Under the pieces are notes generated by a model. It made no database searches. It saw nothing but the letters and a program-made list of their open reading frames with translations, and was not told the DNA's origin. From UBA3210 sp048359995 (GTDB lineage: Bacteria > Bacillota_I > Bacilli_A > RFN20 > CAG-449): 64,000 bases of DNA. The stretch covers positions 62,001 to 126,000 of the forward strand of contig DBGCPK010000003.1 of NCBI GenBank assembly GCA_048359995.1, read 5' to 3'. Made by a program: the position numbers and the translations under genes. Positions 1 through 7,711 of this stretch are shown here, piece by piece (position 1 is the first letter of the stretch; each line of letters opens with the position of its first letter).

Positions 1-1
1 A

Positions 2-1348
2 GTCAAGGAGAGAATCGTCGAATACATCGCCGTGAAGCAGATGACGAATTCGCTGAAGGCGCCGATCATCTGCCTGTACGGTCCTCCGGGCGTCGGAAAG
101 ACTTCGCTTGCGAAATCCGTAGCCCGCGCATTGGGGAGAAAATTCGTCAAAGCGAGTCTGGGAGGTCTTTACGACGAGGCAGAACTTCGCGGACACCGAA
201 GAACTTATGTCGGCGCGATGCCCGGAAAGATCATCAAGGGAATCAAAAATGCCGGAGTATGCAATCCGGTTTTCCTGCTCGACGAAATCGACAAAATGGC
301 TTCTTCGAATAAGGGCGACCCTTCCAGCGCGCTTTTGGAAATCCTCGATCCGGAGCAGAACATCTACTTTCAGGACAATTACATCGAGGAGAATTACGAT
401 CTCAGCAACGTGATGTTCATCTGCACGGCAAATTACTTGCAGAACATTCCCGCGCCTTTGCGCGATCGTTTGGAATTGATCGAACTCAACTCCTACACCG
501 ATATCGAAAAGTTGAATATCGCCAAATCGCATCTGATCGGCAAGCAGGAAAAAGCCAACGGGTTAAAAGAGGGAAAACTCTCTTTCGACGACGAGGCGAT
601 CCAGTACATCATCGACTACTATACGCGCGAAGCCGGCGTCCGCGAACTGGAAAGGCAGATTTCCTCGATTTGCCGCAAGGCGGTCGTCGAATTCATCCGA
701 AACCCGAAACTGGAACGGATTCAGGTCACCGTCGATCAGGTTCGAAAATATTTGGGAACGAATAAATACGAATACTCCAAAAAGGAGAAGTCCGGACAGG
801 TCGGCGTCGTTACCGGTCTGGCCTATACCGAATTCGGCGGCGATATTCTGCCGATCGAAGTCACTTATTTCGAAGGAAAAGGCGAATTGGTGATCACCGG
901 AAATCTCGGCAACGTGATGAAAGAAAGCGCGACGATCGCGATCGACTATGTCCGCGCCAATGCGGTCAAATACGGCATCGACCCGAAGTTCTTCGAGTCG
1001 CACGGCATACACATTCACGTTCCGGAAGGCGCCGTGCCGAAAGACGGTCCGAGTGCCGGTATCGCTTTGACGACCGCGGTGGTCTCCTGTCTCACCAATA
1101 CGAAAGTCAAATCGTCGGTGGCGATGACCGGAGAAGTCAATCTGCGCGGTCAGGCTCTTCCGATCGGCGGGCTGAAAGAGAAATCGCTCGCGGCGCTTCG
1201 CTCGGGCTTAAAGACGATTCTTATTCCGCGCGACAATTCCAAAGATATCGGCGATCTTCCTCACGAAGTCAAATCCAAACTGGAAATCATCTTGATGGAC
1301 AACGTCGACGACGCGTTGAACATCGCGTTCGAGAAAGACGATGATTAA
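2..1348 (+). CDS. lon: Lon ATP-dependent protease, C-terminal part (gene enters from the left edge)
   Basis: Cytosolic AAA+ serine protease that unfolds and degrades damaged or regulatory proteins. The reading frame is open from base 2, so the N-terminal substrate-binding part and the start lie outside the window. Visible: Walker A GPPGVGKT (bases 80-103), Walker B VFLLDEIDK, and the S16 proteolytic domain with the catalytic Ser in DGPSAG (codon 1052-1054) and the catalytic Lys in GGLKEKS (codon 1175-1177). The stop overlaps the start of engB by 8 bp, the same lonA-ysxC pair as in Bacillus subtilis, and a terminator follows engB, so the two form one transcript. No heme genes follow, unlike B. 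subtilis. Confidence 0.97.
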   Translation, partial: VKERIVEYIAVKQMTNSLKAPIICLYGPPGVGKTSLAKSVARALGRKFVKASLGGLYDEAELRGHRRTYVGAMPGKIIKGIKNAGVCNPVFLLDEIDKMASSNKGDPSSALLEILDPEQNIYFQDNYIEENYDLSNVMFICTANYLQNIPAPLRDRLELIELNSYTDIEKLNIAKSHLIGKQEKANGLKEGKLSFDDEAIQYIIDYYTREAGVRELERQISSICRKAVVEFIRNPKLERIQVTVDQVRKYLGTNKYEYSKKEKSGQVGVVTGLAYTEFGGDILPIEVTYFEGKGELVITGNLGNVMKESATIAIDYVRANAVKYGIDPKFFESHGIHIHVPEGAVPKDGPSAGIALTTAVVSCLTNTKVKSSVAMTGEVNLRGQALPIGGLKEKSLAALRSGLKTILIPRDNSKDIGDLPHEVKSKLEIILMDNVDDALNIAFEKDDD

Positions 1349-1919
1349 CTTCCGCAAAATCCGGTTCGTCCGTTCCGCGACCGTCAGGGACGAGGAACTT
1401 TCGGACAAGCCGAACGTCGTCTTCGTCGGTCGGAGCAACGTCGGCAAATCGACCTTGATCAACTTGATCGCGGACAACAGAGGATTGGCTTTCGTCTCGC
1501 GCCGTCCGGGAATGACGCGACTTCTCAACTACTTTGAAGTCGACGAGAAGTTCTATTTGGTCGACGCACCGGGCTATGGTTATCGAAGTTTGGGGAAGAA
1601 AGACGAATTCGATACGATGATGGACGCTTACTTCACCGACAATCCGAGCCTGAAACTGGTGGTTTGGCTTCTCGATTCGAGAAGAGATTTGTCGAAAGAA
1701 GACGGAGAATTCTACCGCTTTTTGGGGGAAATAGGACTTCCTGCGATCGTCGTGTTCACCAAAGCCGACAAATTGAATCAGTCGGAAAAAGCGAAAGCGA
1801 CGAGGATGGCGGAAGACCGGCTTCGGGGATTCGACTATTTGATGACTTCTTCTTCGGACAAACGCAATATCGATGCGCTCCGAAGAAGAATTTGCGAGGC
1901 TTTATTTCCGAATGTATGA
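1341..1919 (+). CDS. engB: Ribosome biogenesis GTPase EngB/YsxC
   Basis: Small essential GTPase (192 aa, usual family length) needed for late assembly of the 50S ribosomal subunit. Motifs in order: G1 GRSNVGKS (residues 30-37), G2 Thr59 in PGMT, G3 DAPG (75-78), G4 TKAD (140-143), G5 SSS (170-172). The ATG overlaps the lon stop by 8 bp, which suggests translational coupling. Its stop codon lies inside the stem of a strong terminator. Confidence 0.97.
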   Translation: MINFRKIRFVRSATVRDEELSDKPNVVFVGRSNVGKSTLINLIADNRGLAFVSRRPGMTRLLNYFEVDEKFYLVDAPGYGYRSLGKKDEFDTMMDAYFTDNPSLKLVVWLLDSRRDLSKEDGEFYRFLGEIGLPAIVVFTKADKLNQSEKAKATRMAEDRLRGFDYLMTSSSDKRNIDALRRRICEALFPNV

Positions 1920-1942
1920 TCTTCGCATCATACATTTTTTTT
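1911..1942 (+). terminator. Rho-independent terminator of lon-engB
   Basis: A perfect 10-bp stem AATGTATGAT / ATCATACATT with a 6-nt loop, followed by a run of T. It overlaps the last codons of engB. Confidence 0.93.
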
Positions 1943-1946
1943 GATG

Positions 1947-1973
1947 ATAATTTCAGACGGCTTTTCATACGTT
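1947..1973 (+). promoter_or_regulatory. Candidate sigma-E promoter of the spoVID-like gene
   Basis: ATA (1947-1949), a 16-bp spacer, then CATACGTT (1966-1973). This resembles the sigma-E pattern ATA-N16-18-cATAcanT. It lies between the engB terminator and a spoVID-like gene; B. subtilis spoVID is sigma-E dependent. It is short and AT-rich, so a chance match is possible. Confidence 0.42.
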
Positions 1974-1988
1974 ATATTAGGTGATGAT

Positions 1989-2804
1989 ATGAAAAGAGAG
2001 TTTTATCAGGATTTTTTGTTGGATTCGGGTGCTTACAAGGTCGACATTCTTTCTTCGAAGATTTCCGGAGGAATGAATCGGGACGGAGAATGCAGTTGCA
2101 CGGTATCGAGTCGGGTTAAAATTTTTTATCCGGATCGGGAAGAAGAGAAAACTTTCGAAGTCGTGATGAAAGAATTTCCTTTTGAATGCTCGACCGCGTC
2201 GTTGAAAATGGACGTTCTCGACATTCAGTCCCTTTTGACCTGTTCAAGGCTTACCCTTTATGGAAAAATCGAGATCAACACGGTTGAAAAAGGAGTAGAC
2301 GAGTTCAAAATCGACCCGACAAAAGAAAGCTTGATTCAATCGTATCTTTCCTTTCAAAGGAACAAGAGGGAGAGCAGAGAAGTCGACGTTATTTCGACTC
2401 TTCCGGAAGACGAGATGGCGAAAAAGATTCTCGAAGAAGAAATCTTGCCGATTTCCTGCGAAGATTTGGAACAGAACGAAGAAGACGAACACGTGATTCT
2501 CTCCCAAGCCGAAGAGGAGAAGATAGAATCGCGGGACGAAAAAGAAGTTGAAGAAGAGACGGAGAAAGCAGAAGAAAGCGAAAAGAAAGAAGAGCAAATC
2601 GAAATCAAAGAGGCGGAAAAGGCCGTCAAGCAGGAATTGCTGAAAGAGAATTTCGTTTCGCCATATTTTTATTATCGTCTGGGAAAAGACGAAACCTTAA
2701 ACGACGCGTTGGCGAAATGGAATGTCGGAATGGACGAATTTTTGAAGTGCAATTCGGCCAGAGATTACCACGAAAACAGCCTGATCAGAATCCGCAAGAA
2801 ATGA
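1989..2804 (+). CDS. SpoVID-like spore coat morphogenetic protein with C-terminal LysM
   Basis: Probable spore-coat encasement protein acting on the forespore surface in the mother cell. The 271-aa protein has a beta-rich N-terminal domain (about 1-125), a highly acidic Glu/Lys low-complexity linker (about 140-215), and a LysM-like domain at the very C-terminus (about 226-271, YFYYRLGKDETLNDALAKW region). That is the SpoVID layout, though shorter than the B. subtilis protein (about 575 aa). The start at 1989 is chosen because AGGTGATGAT sits directly before it; an upstream TTG at 1941 has no ribosome-binding site. Position between engB and a ysxE-like gene matches the B. subtilis order. The stop overlaps the next start (ATGA). 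Confidence 0.75.
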   Translation: MKREFYQDFLLDSGAYKVDILSSKISGGMNRDGECSCTVSSRVKIFYPDREEEKTFEVVMKEFPFECSTASLKMDVLDIQSLLTCSRLTLYGKIEINTVEKGVDEFKIDPTKESLIQSYLSFQRNKRESREVDVISTLPEDEMAKKILEEEILPISCEDLEQNEEDEHVILSQAEEEKIESRDEKEVEEETEKAEESEKKEEQIEIKEAEKAVKQELLKENFVSPYFYYRLGKDETLNDALAKWNVGMDEFLKCNSARDYHENSLIRIRKK

Positions 2805-3724
2805 AAAAGATTCTGCAATACCTCTATCGCATAAGAATAGTCAACATTATCGAAATTACGGAGAATACCCGAAAGATCGTCACCGACAAGAGCGCGTATA
2901 TCCTGAAAAAAGTGGATTCGCTCAATAAAGAAAATATCTATATTCGTCTCGGTCTTTCCAAAGTGCCTTATTTCAATTTGCCGTTGAAGAGCATCAACGA
3001 CCGCTACGTCGAGGAGATCGATCACGAGTATTACGTCCTGTCCTATTATTATAAAGACGAGAGCATGGCGTTAGAAGAATTGCGAATGTCTTTTTACCTG
3101 AAAACCATCGCGATGCTTCATCAGAACACGCTGTATCCGTTGAAAGTGAACGACGGATATTTTGCCGAGTCGCTCCACTACATCGAAACGCGGATTCTCG
3201 ACGCGCGCGAACAAATCGACGCGCGGATGTTTCACGTCGAGCGGAGCGATTATCATAGTCCCAGCGACTGGTATTACCTTTCGTGCTATCGGGTATTCAA
3301 CAACGCTTTGAACGAAGCGCAGAAATATCTGGATTCGCTGAACGAGGAATTCGAAAAACTTCACAGCGTCGAATTGTCGCTGACCTATCAGAATTATCAG
3401 TTGGATCACATCATTTTAAAAGAGGAGAAGATCATCTCGTTAGAAAAAGTAGCCTTTTCGCCACCGGTATACGATCTGGTCGATTTTGTCGAGAAAAATT
3501 ATCACAGCAGCGTCGACATCAGTCGGATTCTCTCTTCCTATACGGACATTCATCCGCTTTACCCGTATCAGAAATACTGGCTTTTATCTCTGCTGTTCAT
3601 TCCGAAAATAAAGAAAGAAGCAGAGGATATCCTCGATATCGAATCTCTGTTTCTTTCGCTCAATTATCTGGAAGTCACCGAAAAAATCCGCGCTAATCTT
3701 TTGAACCAAACTGAGTCAGAGTAA
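2801..3724 (+). CDS. YsxE/CotS-like spore coat protein (aminoglycoside-phosphotransferase fold)
   Basis: Likely spore coat-associated protein of the CotS/YsxE family, which has a choline/aminoglycoside kinase fold. It is 307 aa, close to the family length, and follows the spoVID-like gene with a 4-bp overlap, as spoVID-ysxE do in Bacillus. In the stretch that aligns with the kinase catalytic loop (usual HGDxHxDN) the sequence reads TYQNYQLDHI, so the catalytic Asp is Asn, and the following metal-binding Asp (usual IDW/IDF) is replaced by LEKV. It is therefore probably a non-catalytic member. The family assignment rests mostly on synteny and weak similarity. Confidence 0.7.
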   Translation: MKKILQYLYRIRIVNIIEITENTRKIVTDKSAYILKKVDSLNKENIYIRLGLSKVPYFNLPLKSINDRYVEEIDHEYYVLSYYYKDESMALEELRMSFYLKTIAMLHQNTLYPLKVNDGYFAESLHYIETRILDAREQIDARMFHVERSDYHSPSDWYYLSCYRVFNNALNEAQKYLDSLNEEFEKLHSVELSLTYQNYQLDHIILKEEKIISLEKVAFSPPVYDLVDFVEKNYHSSVDISRILSSYTDIHPLYPYQKYWLLSLLFIPKIKKEAEDILDIESLFLSLNYLEVTEKIRANLLNQTESE

Positions 3725-3881
3725 AGGCGACTACCATGACAACCAGCATGACCTGATTGATTTTCGTCGGCGAGAGAACGAAGAGGAGCGCCTGATAAAT
3801 CAAAATAAAAGGAATCGCCTCGAATAATTTCTTTTGATAGTACGGAAGTTTGTTTTTCAACATCAGCCAATATTTTTTCAT
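3693..3881 (-). CDS. Small membrane protein, 62 aa, unknown function
   Basis: A 62-residue protein with a basic N-terminus (MKKYWLMLKNKL) and two hydrophobic stretches (about 21-36 and 41-58), so probably a two-pass inner-membrane protein. Support for a real gene is the Shine-Dalgarno AGGTG five bases before the ATG on the - strand. It is convergent with the ysxE-like gene and overlaps its last 32 bp. No family is recognised. Confidence 0.6.
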   Translation of the reverse strand: MKKYWLMLKNKLPYYQKKLFEAIPFILIYQALLFVLSPTKINQVMLVVMVVAFTLTQFGSKD

Positions 3882-4028
3882 AATTTCACCTACTTAATTC
3901 TATTCTGAAAATAACGTTTTAGAAGAGGAGAAGTCAGGTGTTTTTAATAATGAAAAGAAAATATTTGTCTGTTTTTTCTCAAAACAAAAAAATCAAAAGA
4001 ATAAAAATGCGATTTTGTCAAAAAAAGA

Positions 4029-4059
4029 TTGAAAAAATACGGGGGGGGGGTGTTATTCT
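4029..4059 (+). promoter_or_regulatory. Candidate promoter of the TasA-like operon with G10 in the spacer
   Basis: TTGAAA (4029-4034) is followed by a spacer containing ten consecutive G and then TATTCT (4054-4059). The spacer is 19 bp, two longer than optimal, and would become 17 bp with eight G. Very A-rich DNA upstream (about 3945-4028) could act as an UP element. The Shine-Dalgarno and ATG of the first gene follow at 4070-4088. The promoter assignment is by eye. Confidence 0.5.
4041..4050 (+). repeat. Homopolymer of ten G (possible contingency tract)
   Basis: Ten consecutive G on the + strand, flanked by TAC and TGTT. It is the only long G or C run I noticed in the window. It lies 35 bp upstream of the first TasA-like start codon. 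Such runs change length by slipped-strand mispairing. Confidence 0.9.
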
Positions 4060-4085
4060 ACACATATCGAAAGGAGAAAGCAGAA

Positions 4086-4673
4086 ATGCACAAAAAATAC
4101 TTTAACTTCATCTTACCGGTTCTCGGCGCGGCCGTAATCGTCGGAAGTGGCTTTTCCGCATGGGTTTTCAGTGATGTAGAAACCAAATCGGCGGAAATGA
4201 ACGGGACGATCGAGGTCGCCCCTTTGCAGGGATTGACCGCCGATCTTTCCCTCAGCGCAACTACGTTTAAACTGAATCTCGATCAAGGAGGAGTCGGCAA
4301 TACGGCAAGCGATGAGGGGATCTATTTCAATGACGATGCCTCTTTGACGGAATTGGAAATCACTTTAACGTACACATTGAGTTCGAACGCCGACTTCGAA
4401 GCGTGGGATGGTGTTTCATGCTGCTATTCGGTATCGTATGCGGTAAACGGCGATATCGCCGATTATCTAAGCGCAAACGATATTACAAAGATGCCGATGA
4501 CGACGACGGATACCGACTTGCAGACGCGAACCTACACGCAGGTGTTTACGCTTTCGTTTGTTTATGCCGATGGAAAAAAACCGACTTCCGCAGAAGAATA
4601 CGCCGCGATGAAAGCGGCGGTAGAGAATTCTTCCGTGAGCATTAGCGTAAGCGTTGAAACGGAAATCGCCTGA
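4086..4673 (+). CDS. TasA/camelysin-like secreted fibre protein (first copy)
   Basis: Probable exported structural protein of the TasA/CalY family, which forms extracellular amyloid-like fibres in Bacillus. It is 195 aa. The N-terminal signal/anchor (about 7-27) ends in GFSAWVFSD, the usual TasA pattern of small residues then an aromatic and Asp, cleaved by SipW-type peptidase. The rest is beta-rich with few Lys/Arg. Motifs QGGVGN and DGKKPTSAEEYAAM recur in the next gene, so the two are tandem paralogues. The start is fixed by AAAGGAG nine bases upstream. A SipW-like peptidase closes the operon. B. subtilis TasA is longer (261 aa). Confidence 0.8.
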   Translation: MHKKYFNFILPVLGAAVIVGSGFSAWVFSDVETKSAEMNGTIEVAPLQGLTADLSLSATTFKLNLDQGGVGNTASDEGIYFNDDASLTELEITLTYTLSSNADFEAWDGVSCCYSVSYAVNGDIADYLSANDITKMPMTTTDTDLQTRTYTQVFTLSFVYADGKKPTSAEEYAAMKAAVENSSVSISVSVETEIA

Positions 4674-4714
4674 TTTTCGCATTGTCGCGGCAATTCGATG
4701 AAGGAGCAGAAACG

Positions 4715-5350
4715 ATGCAGAACTTTGCGAAATTGATGAAAATCTGCTTGATTCGCTTTTTATCCTTTTCGGCGTTATGTTCGATCGGATTCTGTTCTTT
4801 CATCTTTTTTGACGCCGGTTTAAAAAAAAGTACGATGTCGGGGAAAATACAATTGGAACAATGCGTCGATTTCGGCTCGCTGAAAGTGATCGCGCCGAAG
4901 AATCTCGACTATGAAGAATATCGGATCGTGTTTGAGCAGGGCGGAAACGGAAACGAATTCGACGAGAGCATAGGTATTTGTCTTACGCCGCATTTGGAAT
5001 TCGTCTTTTCCGAGTATGACTTTGAAGACGGAACGACTTTAACGGAAAACGGATATTTCGTCTCCTTCTATCTGGAATTCGCCAATGACGGAGTTCTTTT
5101 CGGCGATGAGGGATACGCGGAATTTTCGTCTCGCGCCGAGGGACAGAGTTATGAAACGCGAATTCGTCTGGAAATCGACGAAACAGCCGCATATACTCTT
5201 TTCACTTTTGAACCGATATTCGTCTGGCGCGAAGGCAAAAAGCCGTCGACGAGTCGGGAATATGCTGAATTCTTGAAACACGTTTACGAGGACTCTTCCG
5301 TGTCCGTTTTGACGTTGCACCTGACATTCGAAAGGGAGGAAAAAAGATGA
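4715..5350 (+). CDS. TasA/camelysin-like secreted protein (second copy)
   Basis: A 211-aa paralogue of the preceding protein. It has an N-terminal hydrophobic segment (about 10-32), then FFDAGLKKSTMSGKI in the place of the cleavage region, a QGGNGNEFDES motif, and a C-terminal EGKKPSTSREYAEF block followed by DSSVSV, all matching the first copy. The start is the ATG at 4715 behind AAGGAG; an upstream TTG at 4682 lacks a ribosome-binding site. It overlaps the next gene by 4 bp (ATGA). It may be a minor fibre subunit or the fibre anchor (TapA-like role); this is inference from operon position. Confidence 0.72.
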   Translation: MQNFAKLMKICLIRFLSFSALCSIGFCSFIFFDAGLKKSTMSGKIQLEQCVDFGSLKVIAPKNLDYEEYRIVFEQGGNGNEFDESIGICLTPHLEFVFSEYDFEDGTTLTENGYFVSFYLEFANDGVLFGDEGYAEFSSRAEGQSYETRIRLEIDETAAYTLFTFEPIFVWREGKKPSTSREYAEFLKHVYEDSSVSVLTLHLTFEREEKR

Positions 5351-7698
5351 AAAAGTTCGGAAAACCGCTCATCTTACTCCTTCTTCTTTTTTCGCTCTCG
5401 CTGACCTTCGTCAGCGCATTTTGCACGTGGTATTTTCTCGATGAGATTTCGGGTAAAGTTGAACCCATAGGTTCGATCGGCGATTATCTCCGTCCAAATT
5501 ACACATTCGGGGACGAAGAAGATACCGTTCTACGCGATGTGAACTACTACAACGTTTACTTTTTGGCTCAGAACGTGCAGAAGATCGAAAATTTTTTGGA
5601 AGAAGACGGTCTTGTAGATGGTGTGACAAACTATCGTTTCAAAGCGATCGAAGAGGGAATCTATTATGAGAACGACGTTGAAAATGGTAGCTTGAAATTC
5701 GGTACATGGGGAGATCGATCTGAGTCTCCGTATTACAGAAGGTTTTCACGCATTTCTGCGATTACGACGACGATGATAGATGAGATGGGTCGACCTTCCT
5801 GTTCGTTAATCGACGGAAATTCTAACATCAACGGAGAATTCTATCTTCTGGATTTTGCCTGTTGGTCGATCGATCCTTATGACATTTACGCACGAAGTAC
5901 GGAGCATTCTGCGAATGACACTTACATTCAAGTCTACGGAACATATCCGTACGCAGATTTTGAAATCGCGTATTTTAACATTCTTTTGGAATACTACGAC
6001 GCCGAATCCGTGTTGATCGACGGAGAAAAGACTTTGTTTTTTTATCCAATTTACACGGTCGGAAAAGATTATTATAGTATCCGAACCGGACAGGATAGCG
6101 AAAATCTTCGGGATTCAATTTCGATCAGCTGTCAGGGTGGCGATCTGTTCTTCACTTACGACGAAAAATATGCGAAACTGATGAATGCGAAGGGGCTGAA
6201 AGACGCGGACGCTTCGAATGAACAAACCCGTTACAGGGCGTACCGATATCAAGATTATCGGGTGACTTCCTCGAATTTAAACGATGAATACGGAAAGATC
6301 CGGAATCACATCGACGAAGTCAATGGATCGTGGGTTTCGGAGAAACAGGAAATCGAGACGGAACAGGGAGTCTATTCGCTCAACGAAGAGATCGGGCGAT
6401 ACAATATCTACCTTTTCGTTAAAGAACGATATATGAGTGCGAGTTTGTCAATCGATCCGAACAGCCTTTCACCGGATTTCACAGCTGATGAGATCGAAGC
6501 GTTGAAAGCGATTCTCGACGAGCAGTCGCTCCACATCTATTCCTCCCTGCAACCGAACTATCACAGCATCGGCAAATCCTACTATTATTACACCTATTAT
6601 TGTGATACGCGAGGATATTATATCGCGATAGAAAAAGTTTACGAATCGCGCCTTATCGGAGGAATCACGGGCGATTTCGATTATCAGAATCCGATTTCCC
6701 GCTCTCTGTGTTTCACTAAAAATGGTCTGGACGGAGAGAAAATCAACGCGTACGATCTGCGCAATTTGACACTGAGTTGCAACGAGGGAGAATATTCCGA
6801 AATCGAATACTCACCGGAGGGAAAAGCGAATTCACGAAAAATGCGCATACCGAATTATTATTTTGCCGTTCAACTCAACGAAGACGATGCGATGGCTTAC
6901 GATCAAAGAATCCGCTCGGAAAGCGAAACAATCACATACGAAGTGCCGACATATCGTTATTTGGATAAGGACGGTCGATTACAGACGGAAAATTACCGCT
7001 CCGAAGAATTGCTAATCTCTTTGAAGAACGCGGTTTTCGACGATCTTCAAAAGAGAGAATCCGGACTTGAATTGCGTTATAAAGATATCGAACGAATTCA
7101 AGTTACCAAAGCCGACTCATCGGAAAGCTATTATACGTTGCGGGAATACATCGAAAGAGGTAAAAAGGGCGAAGAAGGATTTATAGATTATCTCGCCTTA
7201 ATCGATTCGTTGAAATTGGTTCGTCCGATCGATTCGGGAACGTACAATCTCTATGCTTACGTTGATTACCACATCGATGAAAACGGGTGCGAAGTGCCTT
7301 ATGCCGTCGATCTTTGGGCGTACCGCATTCACAATATTTTCGTCAATATTTACGATCCCGATGATTTCGGCGGAATATCGCTGAATTTCGATGGTACTTA
7401 CCTTTCGAGTGACGCGATCGGCCGCTACTCGTTTCAATGCGATTCGTATTATTATTTGGAAACGGATTTGAGATACGAAGACGATGGCACGGCGAAACGC
7501 TATATCCGAGGTTATGATTTGCCAAATCTCGACGGCGTGCAGGATTACGATTTTCTTTCGATTCTGACTTGGTACGATGCGCAAGGAAAATGCTTCCAAG
7601 ATATTGTTACAGGTCGTTATATCACGGTAGATAATGTCCAAAGCAACCCTTTCGTCGTCAGAAAAAATTACATTTTGCAAGTGGTGTCGAAACCATAG
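5347..7698 (+). CDS. Large secreted protein (783 aa) of the TasA-like operon, unknown fold
   Basis: An exported protein with a long hydrophobic N-terminal segment (about 7-27) and the same SAFCTWYFLDE border seen in the two TasA-like proteins, so probably a third substrate of the operon's signal peptidase. The rest (about 35-783) is unusually rich in Tyr, Asp, Asn and Ser, with repeated beta-type phrases such as GRYNIYLFVKE and GTYNLYAYVDYH that suggest several beta-sandwich domains. There is no LPXTG or other sortase signal and no C-terminal membrane segment. No known family is recognised; a surface adhesin or fibre-associated protein is plausible. It overlaps the previous gene by 4 bp. Confidence 0.75.
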   Translation: MKKFGKPLILLLLLFSLSLTFVSAFCTWYFLDEISGKVEPIGSIGDYLRPNYTFGDEEDTVLRDVNYYNVYFLAQNVQKIENFLEEDGLVDGVTNYRFKAIEEGIYYENDVENGSLKFGTWGDRSESPYYRRFSRISAITTTMIDEMGRPSCSLIDGNSNINGEFYLLDFACWSIDPYDIYARSTEHSANDTYIQVYGTYPYADFEIAYFNILLEYYDAESVLIDGEKTLFFYPIYTVGKDYYSIRTGQDSENLRDSISISCQGGDLFFTYDEKYAKLMNAKGLKDADASNEQTRYRAYRYQDYRVTSSNLNDEYGKIRNHIDEVNGSWVSEKQEIETEQGVYSLNEEIGRYNIYLFVKERYMSASLSIDPNSLSPDFTADEIEALKAILDEQSLHIYSSLQPNYHSIGKSYYYYTYYCDTRGYYIAIEKVYESRLIGGITGDFDYQNPISRSLCFTKNGLDGEKINAYDLRNLTLSCNEGEYSEIEYSPEGKANSRKMRIPNYYFAVQLNEDDAMAYDQRIRSESETITYEVPTYRYLDKDGRLQTENYRSEELLISLKNAVFDDLQKRESGLELRYKDIERIQVTKADSSESYYTLREYIERGKKGEEGFIDYLALIDSLKLVRPIDSGTYNLYAYVDYHIDENGCEVPYAVDLWAYRIHNIFVNIYDPDDFGGISLNFDGTYLSSDAIGRYSFQCDSYYYLETDLRYEDDGTAKRYIRGYDLPNLDGVQDYDFLSILTWYDAQGKCFQDIVTGRYITVDNVQSNPFVVRKNYILQVVSKP

Positions 7699-7711
7699 GA
7701 GGTGATGAAAA

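Noticed and set aside
3950..4085. A short basic ORF crossing the ten-G tract
   Set aside because: Its A-rich codon use is unlike the rest of the window and the start has only a distant AGGTG. Kept as an alternative in the phase-variation finding rather than called as a gene.
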